A stretch of 64,000 nucleotides of DNA, from assembly GCF_036227405.1 (NCBI RefSeq), contig NZ_CP109473.1:1984001-2048000 (forward strand), read 5' to 3'. A program made the translations under genes and the position numbers. Within the stretch, counting starts at the first letter, position 1, and every line of letters begins with the position of its first letter. The DNA is from Streptomyces sp. NBC_01460. Its GTDB lineage: Bacteria > Actinomycetota > Actinomycetes > Streptomycetales > Streptomycetaceae. Shown piece by piece: positions 41,079 to 48,478 of this stretch. The notes beneath the pieces are model-generated. The model saw only the letters and a list, made by a program, of their open reading frames with translations. It ran no database searches and was not told the origin of the DNA.

Positions 41079-41954
41079 GTGTCCGTACGCACAGCAACCG
41101 CCTCCGGCGCCGTCGCCGCCCTGCTCGGCACCTGCGCCCTGCTGCCCGCCGGCCCGGCGCAGGCCTCGGGCGCCCAGGACGGCCCGGTGGTCTACGCCCA
41201 CCGGGGCGCGTCGGCCTACGCCCCGGAGAACACCCTGGCCGCCGTGGACGCGGCCGACGACCTGGGCATCGACTGGGTGGAGAACGACGTGCAGCTCACC
41301 AGGGACGGTGTGCTGGTCGTCGTGCACGACACCACGCTGAGCAGGACCACGGACGCCGAGGAGGTGTTCCCCGGCCGCGCACCCTGGGCGGTCAGGGACT
41401 TCACCGCGGCGGAGATCGCGAAGCTGGACGCGGGCAGCTGGTTCGGCCCCGGCTTCGCGGGTGCCCGGGTGCCGACGCTCACGCAGTACCTGCGTCGCCT
41501 GGAGCGCAACCGGCAGAAGCTGCTCCTGGAGATCAAGAGCCCGGAGATCTATCCGGGGATCGAGAAGGCGACCCTGCGTGTCCTGCGCGAGGAGGGGTGG
41601 CTCGACCGCGGCCACGTCAGGAACCGGCTGATCATCCAGAGCTTCGGTGCAGAGAGTGTGAAAAATGTTCACGTTCAGCGTCCGGACGTCGTCACCGGCT
41701 TCCTGGGCACCCCGGCGGTGGCCGACCTGCCGTCCTACGCGGCGTTCACCGACCAGATCAATCCGTCGTACACGACCATCGGCGCCGACTACGTCGCCGC
41801 GGTGCAGAAGCTGAAGGGCGCCCACGGCAAGCCGCTCCAGGTGAACACCTGGACGGTGAACGACGCGGCGAAGGCGGCACAGGTGGCCGGCTTCGGCGTG
41901 GACGGCATCATCACCAACAACCCCGACACCGTCCGGGACGCCACCCGCCCGTAG
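41079..41954 (+). CDS. glpQ: Secreted glycerophosphodiester phosphodiesterase
   Basis: This 291-residue enzyme releases glycerol 3-phosphate from deacylated phospholipids outside the cell. A Sec signal peptide covers residues 1-30 (ASGAVAALLGTCALLPAGPAQA). The mature part has the GDPD catalytic set: HRGASAYAPENT, WVENDVQLTRDG and VVVHDTTLSRTTD. It ends with VNTWTVND and GVDGIITNNPD, normal for the family. The GTG at 41079 follows GAGGAG by five bases. From memory the matching S. coelicolor gene is glpQ2 (phosphate-controlled); the symbol here is the family name. Confidence 0.92.
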   Translation: MSVRTATASGAVAALLGTCALLPAGPAQASGAQDGPVVYAHRGASAYAPENTLAAVDAADDLGIDWVENDVQLTRDGVLVVVHDTTLSRTTDAEEVFPGRAPWAVRDFTAAEIAKLDAGSWFGPGFAGARVPTLTQYLRRLERNRQKLLLEIKSPEIYPGIEKATLRVLREEGWLDRGHVRNRLIIQSFGAESVKNVHVQRPDVVTGFLGTPAVADLPSYAAFTDQINPSYTTIGADYVAAVQKLKGAHGKPLQVNTWTVNDAAKAAQVAGFGVDGIITNNPDTVRDATRP

Positions 41955-41986
41955 CCCGGCGGTACGGCGTTGTCGGTGGCCCGCCG

Positions 41987-41992
41987 TACCGT
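41987..41992 (+). promoter_or_regulatory. -10 element TACCGT before ogt
   Basis: TACCGT ends six bases before the ATG at 41999 with no ribosome-binding site between, which fits leaderless transcription. Confidence 0.4.
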
Positions 41993-41998
41993 GGTCGC

Positions 41999-42544
41999 AT
42001 GGACAGGGACGAGCAGGTCGTGGAGTGGTCCGTCGTGCCGAGCGACATCGGCCCGCTGCTGCTCGCGGCGACCCCCGCCGGCCTGGTGACCGTGGCCTTC
42101 CACGCGCGCCCGGCCGTACGGGACAGGACGCTCGGGCAGTTGCGGGCACGGCTGGGCGCGGAGCCCGTGGAGGCGCCGGACTCCGCGCTGCTGGCCGGGC
42201 CGGTGCGCCAGCTCACGGCGTACTTCGCAGGGGAGCTGCGGGAGTTCTCCCTCGATCTGGACTGGTCGCTCAGCTCCGGCTTCCACCGCGAGGTCCTGCG
42301 CGAGCTGGCCTCCGGAGTGCCGTGGGGGACGGTCGTGGGATACGGGGATCTGGCCCGGCGCGTCGGTCAGCCCGGGGCCGCGCAGGCCGTGGGGGCGGCC
42401 ATGGGCTCCAACCCGCTGCCGGTGGTGGTTCCGTGCCACCGCGTGGTGGAGAGCGACGGCGGGCTCGGCGGGTTCGGCGGCGGGCTGGAGACGAAGCGGC
42501 AGCTGCTGGCCCTCGAGGGGATACTCCCGCAGCCGTTGTTCTGA
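41999..42544 (+). CDS. ogt: Methylated-DNA--protein-cysteine methyltransferase
   Basis: This 181-residue DNA repair protein takes the methyl from O6-methylguanine onto its own cysteine, once per molecule. The active site PVVVPCHRVV and the helix-turn-helix (PWGTVVGYGDLARRVGQPGAAQAVGAAMGSNP) are complete, and the N-terminal domain (SDIGPLLLAATPAGLVTVAF) is the Ogt type. It is transcribed on its own, 44 bases after the phosphodiesterase gene. Length is usual. Confidence 0.93.
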   Translation: MDRDEQVVEWSVVPSDIGPLLLAATPAGLVTVAFHARPAVRDRTLGQLRARLGAEPVEAPDSALLAGPVRQLTAYFAGELREFSLDLDWSLSSGFHREVLRELASGVPWGTVVGYGDLARRVGQPGAAQAVGAAMGSNPLPVVVPCHRVVESDGGLGGFGGGLETKRQLLALEGILPQPLF

Positions 42545-42668
42545 GGCCTCCGGACCACGGCCGCGGGCGTACCGGCCGCCTGTCCGGGCCCCGGGCACGA
42601 GGCGCGGCGGCCGATCCCCGGACGGCCGGGCGGGTTTGCGGCCCCGGCACCCGCGACAGGGATGGGGC

Positions 42669-43646
42669 ATGCCTCTGAATCCATCGGCACCTCCGTCGCG
42701 GGAACACCCGTCGGCGTCCCTCTCCCGTGAGACCGCCGGCCCCACCCTCGTGCTCGCCGACGAGGTGCGGGAGGCCCTCGCCGGGCACCGCCCCGTGGTG
42801 GCCCTGGAATCGACGATCATCGCGCACGGGCTGCCGCGCCCCCGCAACCTCCGGGTCGGCCGTGAGCTGGAGGAGCTCGTGCGGAAGGCCGGCGCGGTCC
42901 CCGCCACCGTCGCCGTACTGGACGGCCGGGCCCATGTGGGCCTGGACGACGCCCAGCTGGAGCGGATCGCCGGTGATCCGGGCGTGCGCAAGCTGGGCCA
43001 CCGCGACCTCGCGCCCGCGCTCGCCCTCGGTGCCACAGGGGCCACCACCGTGTCCGCGACGGCCTTCCTCGCGGCGCGCGCCGGTCTGGGCGTCTTCGCC
43101 ACCGGCGGGCTCGGCGGCGTGCACCGCGCGTGGACGGCGACGCAGGACGAGTCCGCGGACCTCCGGCTGCTCGCCCGGACCGGGATCACCGTGGTGTGTG
43201 CCGGTGTGAAGTCGATCCTGGACGTGCCCGCCACACTGCAGCGCCTGGAGACCCTCGGCGTCGGTGTGCTCGGTTACGGCACGGAGCGGTTCCCCGGCTT
43301 CTACCTGAGCAGTTCCGGCGAGCCGGTCGACTGGACGGTCCGCACCCCGCAGGAGGTCGCGGCCGTGATGTGGGCCCGGGAGGAGCTGGGCGGGCCGCCC
43401 GCGGCACTGATCGTCGCCAACCCCGTGCCGGAGGAGGAGCAGTTGGACCCCGCGGTGCACGACCGGGTGCTCGCGGAAGCCCTGGAGGCCTGCGAGAGGC
43501 GGGGGATCACCGGACAGGCCGTCACCCCGTTCCTCCTGGAGTTCCTGATGCGGGAGACGGGCGGTGCGTCCCTGGAGGCCAATCTCGCGGCCGTACGCGG
43601 GAATGTGCGACTGGCCGCGCGGATCGCCGTCGCGGCGGCGCGGTGA
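42669..43646 (+). CDS. psuG: Pseudouridine-5'-phosphate glycosidase
   Basis: PsuG splits pseudouridine 5'-phosphate to uracil and ribose 5-phosphate. This 325-residue copy contains ALESTIIAHGLPRPRN, the AGVKSILDVPATLQRLET block with the catalytic lysine, TQDESADLRLL (Mn-binding Asp) and NPVPEEEQL, all family marks. The ATG at 42669 gives an N-terminal stretch of about 25 variable residues. A GTGA overlap joins it to the PfkB kinase behind, which should supply its substrate. Together they would recycle pseudouridine from RNA turnover. Confidence 0.94.
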   Translation: MPLNPSAPPSREHPSASLSRETAGPTLVLADEVREALAGHRPVVALESTIIAHGLPRPRNLRVGRELEELVRKAGAVPATVAVLDGRAHVGLDDAQLERIAGDPGVRKLGHRDLAPALALGATGATTVSATAFLAARAGLGVFATGGLGGVHRAWTATQDESADLRLLARTGITVVCAGVKSILDVPATLQRLETLGVGVLGYGTERFPGFYLSSSGEPVDWTVRTPQEVAAVMWAREELGGPPAALIVANPVPEEEQLDPAVHDRVLAEALEACERRGITGQAVTPFLLEFLMRETGGASLEANLAAVRGNVRLAARIAVAAAR

Positions 43647-44596
43647 GGGGGAGCGACTGGCCGGGGAGCCGGAGCGGCGGTCCGGGGAGCGGGGGGAACG
43701 GCAGTGGCGGGGCCGGCCTGCTCGTCGTCGGGGAGGTCGTCACCGATGTCGTCGTACGGCACGGGCCGGCGCCGCTCCGCGGCACGGACACGCCCGCGAG
43801 GATCACGACGCTGCCGGGCGGGGCCGGGGCCAACGCCGCGTGCTGGGCCGCGCGTTCGGGCTGTGGTGACGTGCGGCTGCTCGCCCGGGCGGGGGCGGAC
43901 TCCGCGGACTGGCACCGGGACGCGCTGCGGCGGGCGGGGGTGCGCCCGCTCCTCTCCGTGGACGAGGGGGCTCCGACCGGCACGGTGGTGGCACTGGTCG
44001 ACTCCTCGGCCGAGCGCACCTTCCTCACCGACAGCGGGGCGGTCCACCGCCTGTCCCCAGGCGACTGGTCCCCCTCGCTTCTCGACGGCGCCGCCCGGCT
44101 CCATGTGTCCGGCTACCTGCTCTTCGCGCCGACGAGCAGGGCGACCGCGGTGCTCGCCCTGCGGGAGGCACGGCGCCGGGGTGTCCCGGTGAGTGTGGAC
44201 CCGGCTTCCGCCGGCTTCCTCGCCGTCCTGGGCGCCGCGGTCTTCCTCGACCTGGTCGAGGGGATCGATCTGCTGCTGCCCAACGCGGACGAGGCCCGCG
44301 AGCTGACCGGGCTGCCGGACCCCGGCGACGCCGCGGCCAAGCTGAGCCGTCACGTCGGCCGGGTCGCCGTCACCGTCGGGGACCGGGGCGTGGTGCTGGC
44401 GGCCGGTGGCGCGGTGACCGCGCGGGTGCCCGCCGGGGCGGCCCGGCCCCCGGTCGACTCGACGGGCGCGGGTGACGCCTTCACGGGCGGCTTCCTCGCC
44501 GCTCTCCTCGCGGGGGCGGACGACGTCGCGGCGGCCGCGGCCGGCTGCCGGGCCGGCGCCGAGGCGGTCGCGACGGTCGGGGGCCGCCCCGCGTGA
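43643..44596 (+). CDS. psuK: PfkB-family kinase, likely pseudouridine kinase
   Basis: This 317-residue ribokinase-fold enzyme has LVVGEVVTDVVV at the N-terminus of the fold, the substrate block LPGGAGANAACWAARSGC, NADEARELTGLPD and the PfkB signature DSTGAGDAFTGGFLAALL with the catalytic Asp. The start GTG overlaps the psuG stop; the first 20 residues are a Gly/Ser-rich lead. Coupling to psuG is the reason to name pseudouridine as substrate. The stop codon sits in a 42-base tandem repeat. Confidence 0.86.
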   Translation: MRGSDWPGSRSGGPGSGGNGSGGAGLLVVGEVVTDVVVRHGPAPLRGTDTPARITTLPGGAGANAACWAARSGCGDVRLLARAGADSADWHRDALRRAGVRPLLSVDEGAPTGTVVALVDSSAERTFLTDSGAVHRLSPGDWSPSLLDGAARLHVSGYLLFAPTSRATAVLALREARRRGVPVSVDPASAGFLAVLGAAVFLDLVEGIDLLLPNADEARELTGLPDPGDAAAKLSRHVGRVAVTVGDRGVVLAAGGAVTARVPAGAARPPVDSTGAGDAFTGGFLAALLAGADDVAAAAAGCRAGAEAVATVGGRPA

Positions 44597-44699
44597 CGCC
44601 CCGAGGCCGTCGCCATCCCGGGAGGAGACCCCGCAAGACGCCCCGAGGCCGTCGCGAGCACGGGAGGAGGCCCCGCGTGACGCCCCGGGGCCTCCTCCC
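44587..44699. repeat. 42-base tandem repeat beginning at the psuK stop codon
   Basis: Copies begin at 44587, 44629 and 44671 (the third incomplete). CCCCGCGTGACGCCCCG is identical in copies one and three, with the psuK TGA repeated 84 bases later; copy two has AAG in place of GTG. The repeat supplies one arm of the terminator downstream. Confidence 0.88.
44662..44699. terminator. Bidirectional terminator between psuK and the uridine-kinase-like gene
   Basis: GGGAGGAGGCCCC and GGGGCCTCCTCCC form a perfect 13-base stem around a 12-base loop between convergent genes. Confidence 0.8.
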
Positions 44700-44721
44700 G
44701 CGCGTCGACGACCCGCGGTGA

Positions 44722-45372
44722 TCAGTACGCCCGGCCGCCGAGCCCCGTCCAGGCGGGGTGGCGCGGGTCGTCGGCCCGGACGACCGCGTCCGCCCGCTCG
44801 GCGGGCGCGGTCTCGTCCTCGTACCGCGCGAAGGCGGGCAGCGTCCACCTCTCGCCCTCCTCCGTACGCCGTCGCAGCGCCCCCGGGGAGAGGCTCAGAT
44901 GGAGTGCGAGGTCGAAGGGGAACCAGTGGCCGAGAAGCAGCGGGCCGTGCAGGATGAGCGCCCCGCCCTCGGGAAGCACCTCGTACGGGCTGCGGGTCGC
45001 CCGGTCCGTCCCGGGGTCCCAGAGGTCGGGCAGGACACGGCCGCTGCCGCCCGGCTCCAGGGGGCGGAAGACCTCGCGCCAGAGCGCCCCGGTGTCGAAC
45101 CAGCTGTCGGCGTAGGAGTCCGGGTCCTTCTTGCCGTATTCGTAGCGCAGGCTGGCGGGGCGCAGGAATCCGCCGGTGGAGACGGTGAGCACCGGGCGTC
45201 CGCGGGCCCGCAGCGCCTCGGCGAGGTGTCCGGCCGCTTCCGCGGTGCGGGCGGCCGGGGCACCGTCGACGCCGATCCTCAGCCAGGCCCCTCCGTCGGC
45301 CGGTTCGAGTCCGTCGGCGTGGGTGGCGAGGGTGCGGGCCAGCCGTTCCCAGGTGATGGGTTCAAAGTGCAC
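44722..45372 (-). CDS. Uridine-kinase-like protein with degenerate P-loop
   Basis: This 216-residue protein matches the actinobacterial group called uridine kinase: FEPITWERLA, RPASLRYEYGKKDPDSYADSWFDTGALWREVF, LPDLWDPGTDRATRSPYE, LILHGPLLLGHWFPFDLALHLSLS and a C-terminal VRADDPRHPAW. The P-loop place reads LRIGVDGAPAARTAEAA, lacking the GKS/T of an active Walker A, so catalysis as a normal kinase is doubtful. I chose the GTG at 45372; an ATG at 45408 is possible and would abut the divergent gene. It lies tail-to-tail with psuG-psuK, so a nucleoside theme is plausible. Confidence 0.8.
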   Translation of the reverse strand: MHFEPITWERLARTLATHADGLEPADGGAWLRIGVDGAPAARTAEAAGHLAEALRARGRPVLTVSTGGFLRPASLRYEYGKKDPDSYADSWFDTGALWREVFRPLEPGGSGRVLPDLWDPGTDRATRSPYEVLPEGGALILHGPLLLGHWFPFDLALHLSLSPGALRRRTEEGERWTLPAFARYEDETAPAERADAVVRADDPRHPAWTGLGGRAY

Positions 45373-45406
45373 ACGTCCATCATCGCCCTGTCGCAGGATG
45401 ATCCCC

Positions 45407-45772
45407 ATGGATCTCACATTCGCCCGGCGCTTCGCCGCCCGCTGGCAGGACGACTGGAACTCCCACGACCTCGACCGCATCCTCGCGCACTACCACGACG
45501 ACGTGACCTTCAGCTCGCCGATGATCGCCCGGCTGACGGGTGACCCGGCAGGGACCGTGTACGGCAAGGACGCCCTGCGCGCGTACTGGGCGGCGGGGCT
45601 GGAGCGGATCCCCGACCTGAGGTTCGAGGTGATGGACGTGCGGGCGAGCGTCGACGCGCTCGTGATCGACTACCTGAACCAGATCGGCGGCAGGGTGAGC
45701 GAGGTGCTGACCTTCCGGGACGGGCTGGTCGTGGCGGGCTTCGGCGCCTACGGCGAGACGCCCGCCAACTGA
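45407..45772 (+). CDS. SnoaL/NTF2-fold small protein
   Basis: This 121-residue protein has the cone-shaped NTF2-like (SnoaL) pattern: an N-terminal helix WQDDWNSHDLDRILAHYHDDVTFSSPM, a central KDALRAYWAAGLERIPDLRFEV and a final sheet. Such proteins are hydrolases, isomerases or ligand-binding modules; residue choice here does not identify a reaction. Start is the ATG in CCATGG, 34 bases from the divergent uridine-kinase-like gene. Soluble, single domain. Confidence 0.82.
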   Translation: MDLTFARRFAARWQDDWNSHDLDRILAHYHDDVTFSSPMIARLTGDPAGTVYGKDALRAYWAAGLERIPDLRFEVMDVRASVDALVIDYLNQIGGRVSEVLTFRDGLVVAGFGAYGETPAN

Positions 45773-45785
45773 CCGCGTCCTCCGG

Positions 45786-46298
45786 CTATGTGGACGCCGG
45801 GCAGTCCACCGCGTCGGCGTCGTAGGAGAGTTCGCTGCCTTCGGGGAGCAGGTAGGTCACCCACAGCACGACGGGTTCGGTCCCGAGGTTGCGCCCGATG
45901 TGCCGGTGCCGGGTTCCGGACGGCTCGATGAAGGACGTCCCGGCGGGTGTCGCCTCGACCGAACAGTCGTCGAGGGTCCGGGTGAGCATCCCCGACTTGA
46001 CCACGACGATCAGCTGTCCGCTGTGGGTGTGCCAGCCGGTGGAGCCGCCGGGCGCCACGGTTATCTCCCGGAAGGTGACGTCCGTCCGGCCCTTGGGGGT
46101 CTTCACCTTGAGCTTGCCCTCGGACGTGCCCTTGGCCACGACGGTGGCGCTCACCCCGCTGCCGGGTGTGGCGACCGCCACCGCCGGCGCCAGGCCCAGT
46201 GCGGCCACACAGACCCCCACGAGGGGAACCTTGGGCAGCACCCTCCGCCGCCTCGCGCTCTTCCCGTCCCTCATACCGACCGCGCCGTCGAATCCCAT
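45786..46298 (-). CDS. Secreted cupin-domain protein
   Basis: This 170-residue protein has a basic N-terminus and a Sec signal (VPLVGVCVAALGLAPAVAVA) followed by a single cupin barrel: GGSTGWHTHSGQLIVVVKSGMLT (metal-binding histidines) and GTSFIEPSGTRHRHIGRN. It should bind a metal ion outside the cell. Function unknown; small secreted cupins act as dioxygenases or binding proteins. The ATG at 46298 has AGGAGG six bases upstream; MRDGKSARRR (46274) is a second start. It reads left, downstream of a repeat array that ends the HxlR gene. Confidence 0.82.
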   Translation of the reverse strand: MGFDGAVGMRDGKSARRRRVLPKVPLVGVCVAALGLAPAVAVATPGSGVSATVVAKGTSEGKLKVKTPKGRTDVTFREITVAPGGSTGWHTHSGQLIVVVKSGMLTRTLDDCSVEATPAGTSFIEPSGTRHRHIGRNLGTEPVVLWVTYLLPEGSELSYDADAVDCPAST

Positions 46299-46361
46299 GA
46301 ACGCCTCCTCAGCATCCGCCCATCGAACGGGCCTACGTTACCGCCGAGTTGGCCGAAAAGC

Positions 46362-46523
46362 GTCAGATGTGCACGCGACGGGAAGTCAGGTGTTCTCGTA
46401 CCGGGCAGTCACGTGTGCGCGCCAGGGTGTCAGGCGTGTGCGCGCCGGGGTGTCAGGCGTGCGCGTGCCGAGCGCGTCAGGTGTGCGCGTACCGGGGGCC
46501 TCAGGTGCGCGCGCACCGGCCGC
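46362..46523. repeat. Array of seven imperfect 21-25 base tandem repeats at the 3' end of the HxlR-type gene
   Basis: Units begin at about 46362, 46385, 46408, 46429, 46452, 46476 and 46500, with the form GTCAGGYGTGCGCGYRCCGGG. The last unit contains the final codons and stop of the regulator gene; the other six lie beyond the stop. The region 46299-46500 holds nothing else apart from the cupin ribosome-binding site. Confidence 0.85.
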
Positions 46524-47181
46524 CGCGGAGTTCGACGGCGAGCGGCCCTTCGCCGAGCACCTCGGCCCGGCCGTCCCCCACCGCCTCCGCGAGGGTGCAC
46601 GCCCCGCGCCCGAGCTCCAGGGCGACCTCCGCACCGAGCACCAGGCACGCGTCGGGGCGGTCGACCGGCCCGTAGCCGTACACCTCACCGCCCTCCCCGT
46701 CCGCACCCGTACGGATGTGGAAATCGCCCTCCGGGAGCCTGACTTCGAGGATTCCGGCCTGGGTGAGGCCGTCCAGGGCCCGGAGCAGCGGCAGCGCGAA
46801 CCAGTGGGCCCGGACCGCGTCCGTGGGGCGGCGCTCGCCGAGTGCCGGGGCGCCCCACGCGGCGAGCGCGGTGAGGACCGGGAGCAGGCCGCGGCCGCGC
46901 TCGGTGAGTTCGTAGACGGAGGCCGCCGCCGGGGGCGGCAGCCGCCGGCGCACGGCCAGACCACCCTGCTCCATGTCCTTCAGGCGGGAGGCCAGCACGT
47001 CCGTACTGACTCCGGGCAGATCCGCGTGCAGATCCGTGTAGCGGCGCGGACCGGCCAGCAGTTCACGGACGATCAGCAGGGTCCACCGGTCGCCGACGGA
47101 GTCGAGGGCGCGGGCGGTGGCGCAGAACTGGTCGTAGCTCCGACGGCGGGCGGGGCGTGCGGGCTGCTGCTGACGTGGCAT
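46501..47181 (-). CDS. HxlR-type winged-helix regulator with extra C-terminal domain
   Basis: This 226-residue protein has the HxlR/MarR-like winged helix at about 10-105 (CATARALDSVGDRWTLLIVRELLAGPRRYTDLHADLPGVSTDVLASRLKDMEQGGLAVRR), then a C-terminal domain with a sterol-carrier-like appearance (DGLTQAGILEVRLPEG, EVYGYGPVDRPDACLVLGAEVALELGRG), which may bind a ligand. The ATG at 47181 has TAGACT seven bases upstream, fitting leaderless transcription. It diverges from the aminotransferase and the palindromes between them are its likely targets. Its last codons lie in a repeat array. Confidence 0.88.
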   Translation of the reverse strand: MPRQQQPARPARRRSYDQFCATARALDSVGDRWTLLIVRELLAGPRRYTDLHADLPGVSTDVLASRLKDMEQGGLAVRRRLPPPAAASVYELTERGRGLLPVLTALAAWGAPALGERRPTDAVRAHWFALPLLRALDGLTQAGILEVRLPEGDFHIRTGADGEGGEVYGYGPVDRPDACLVLGAEVALELGRGACTLAEAVGDGRAEVLGEGPLAVELRGGRCART

Positions 47182-47188
47182 GCGACGC

Positions 47189-47212
47189 AGTCTAGACATG
47201 TTGTTGGACTTT
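47189..47212 (-). promoter_or_regulatory. Putative leaderless promoter of the HxlR-type gene
   Basis: Reading left, TAGACT (47194-47189) lies seven bases before the ATG, with a TTGGAA-like -35 sixteen bases further up, ending at about 47211 and overlapping the palindrome cluster. Confidence 0.45.
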
Positions 47213-47238
47213 CCAAGCTCAAGCTTGGTAAAACCAAG
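47204..47238. promoter_or_regulatory. Cluster of three overlapping palindromes, likely HxlR operator
   Basis: TTGGActtTCCAA (47204-47216), CCAAGCTcaAGCTTGG (47213-47228) and CTTGGtaaaaCCAAG (47224-47238) share arms and follow each other without a gap. They lie between the regulator and the aminotransferase operon and cover the regulator's -35. Confidence 0.65.
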
Positions 47239-47266
47239 TATCGCAATCGCGTCGGGGAGGCACGGC

Positions 47267-48478
47267 ATGGAGTTCCGGCAGTCCAGCAAGCTCAACGAGG
47301 TCTGTTACGAGATCAGGGGGCCGGTCATCGAGCAGGCCGACGCCCTGGAGGAGGCGGGCCACAGCGTGCTCCGCCTCAACACGGGCAATCCGGCGCTCTT
47401 CGGCTTCGAGGCTCCGGAGGAGATCGTCCAGGACATGATCCGGATGCTCCCTCAGGCTCACGGCTACACCGACTCGCGCGGGATCCTGTCCGCCCGCCGC
47501 GCCGTCGCGCAGCGCTATCAGGCGATGGGCCTGACCGAGGTCGACGTGGACGACATCTTCCTCGGCAACGGGGTCTCCGAGCTGATCTCCATGGCCGTGC
47601 AGGGACTCCTGGAGGACGGCGACGAGATCCTGATCCCGAGCCCCGACTATCCCCTCTGGACCGCCGTCACCACGCTCGCCGGCGGGAAGGCCGTCCACTA
47701 CACCTGCGACGAGGGCGCGGACTGGAACCCCGACCTCGCCGACATGGCCTCGAAGATCACCGACCGCACCCGGGCCATGGTGATCATCAACCCGAACAAC
47801 CCGACGGGCGCCGTCTACCCCCGCGAGGTCCTCCAGGGCATGCTCGACCTCGCCCGCCGGCACGGGCTGATGGTGTTCGCCGACGAGATCTACGACCAGA
47901 TCCTGTACGACGACGCCGAACACCACAGCGTCGCCGTCCTCGCCCCCGACCTGCTCTGCCTCACCTTCAGCGGACTGTCCAAGACGTACCGCGTCGCGGG
48001 CTTCCGCTCGGGCTGGATGGTGGTGTCGGGCCCGAAGCAGCACGCCCGCAGCTATCTGGAGGGGCTCACGATGCTCGCCTCCATGCGGCTCTGCCCCAAC
48101 GCCCCCGCGCAGTACGCGATCCAGGCGGCGCTCGGCGGCCGGCAGTCGATCAAGGAGCTCACCGCCCCGGGCGGCAGGCTGCACGAGCAGCGCAACCGGG
48201 CCTGGGAGCGGCTCAACGAGATCCCCGGCGTCTCGTGCGTGAAGCCGAAGGGCGCCCTGTACGCCTTCCCGCGCATCGATCCGAAGGTCCACGACATCGT
48301 CGACGACGAGCGGTTCGTCCTGGACCTGCTGCTGCGGGAGAAGATCCAGGTGGTGCAGGGCACCGGCTTCAACTGGCCGCGCCCGGACCACTTCCGCATC
48401 CTCACCCTTCCGCACGCCGACGACCTGGACGCGGCCATCAGCCGCATCGGCCGCTTCCTGAACGGATACCGCCAGTGA
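47267..48478 (+). CDS. Pyridoxal-phosphate aminotransferase, AlaA/AlaT-like
   Basis: This 403-residue fold-type I aminotransferase carries LNTGNPALFGFEAPEEIVQDMIR, the NPNNPTGAVYPREVL block, a DEIYDQILYDD block and the PLP lysine in SGLSKTYRVAGFRSGW. Family members such as E. coli AlaA and YfdZ/AlaT handle alanine-pyruvate exchange. The ATG follows GGGGAGG by six bases. Its stop overlaps the next gene start (GTGA), so it is co-translated with a C39-like peptidase, an unusual partner for a basic transaminase. Control is probably by the divergent HxlR-type protein. Confidence 0.92.
   Translation: MEFRQSSKLNEVCYEIRGPVIEQADALEEAGHSVLRLNTGNPALFGFEAPEEIVQDMIRMLPQAHGYTDSRGILSARRAVAQRYQAMGLTEVDVDDIFLGNGVSELISMAVQGLLEDGDEILIPSPDYPLWTAVTTLAGGKAVHYTCDEGADWNPDLADMASKITDRTRAMVIINPNNPTGAVYPREVLQGMLDLARRHGLMVFADEIYDQILYDDAEHHSVAVLAPDLLCLTFSGLSKTYRVAGFRSGWMVVSGPKQHARSYLEGLTMLASMRLCPNAPAQYAIQAALGGRQSIKELTAPGGRLHEQRNRAWERLNEIPGVSCVKPKGALYAFPRIDPKVHDIVDDERFVLDLLLREKIQVVQGTGFNWPRPDHFRILTLPHADDLDAAISRIGRFLNGYRQ

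Noticed and set aside
46362..46523. CRISPR array
   Set aside because: Units are 21-25 bases without unique spacers, imperfect, and continuous with a gene end; no cas genes are present.
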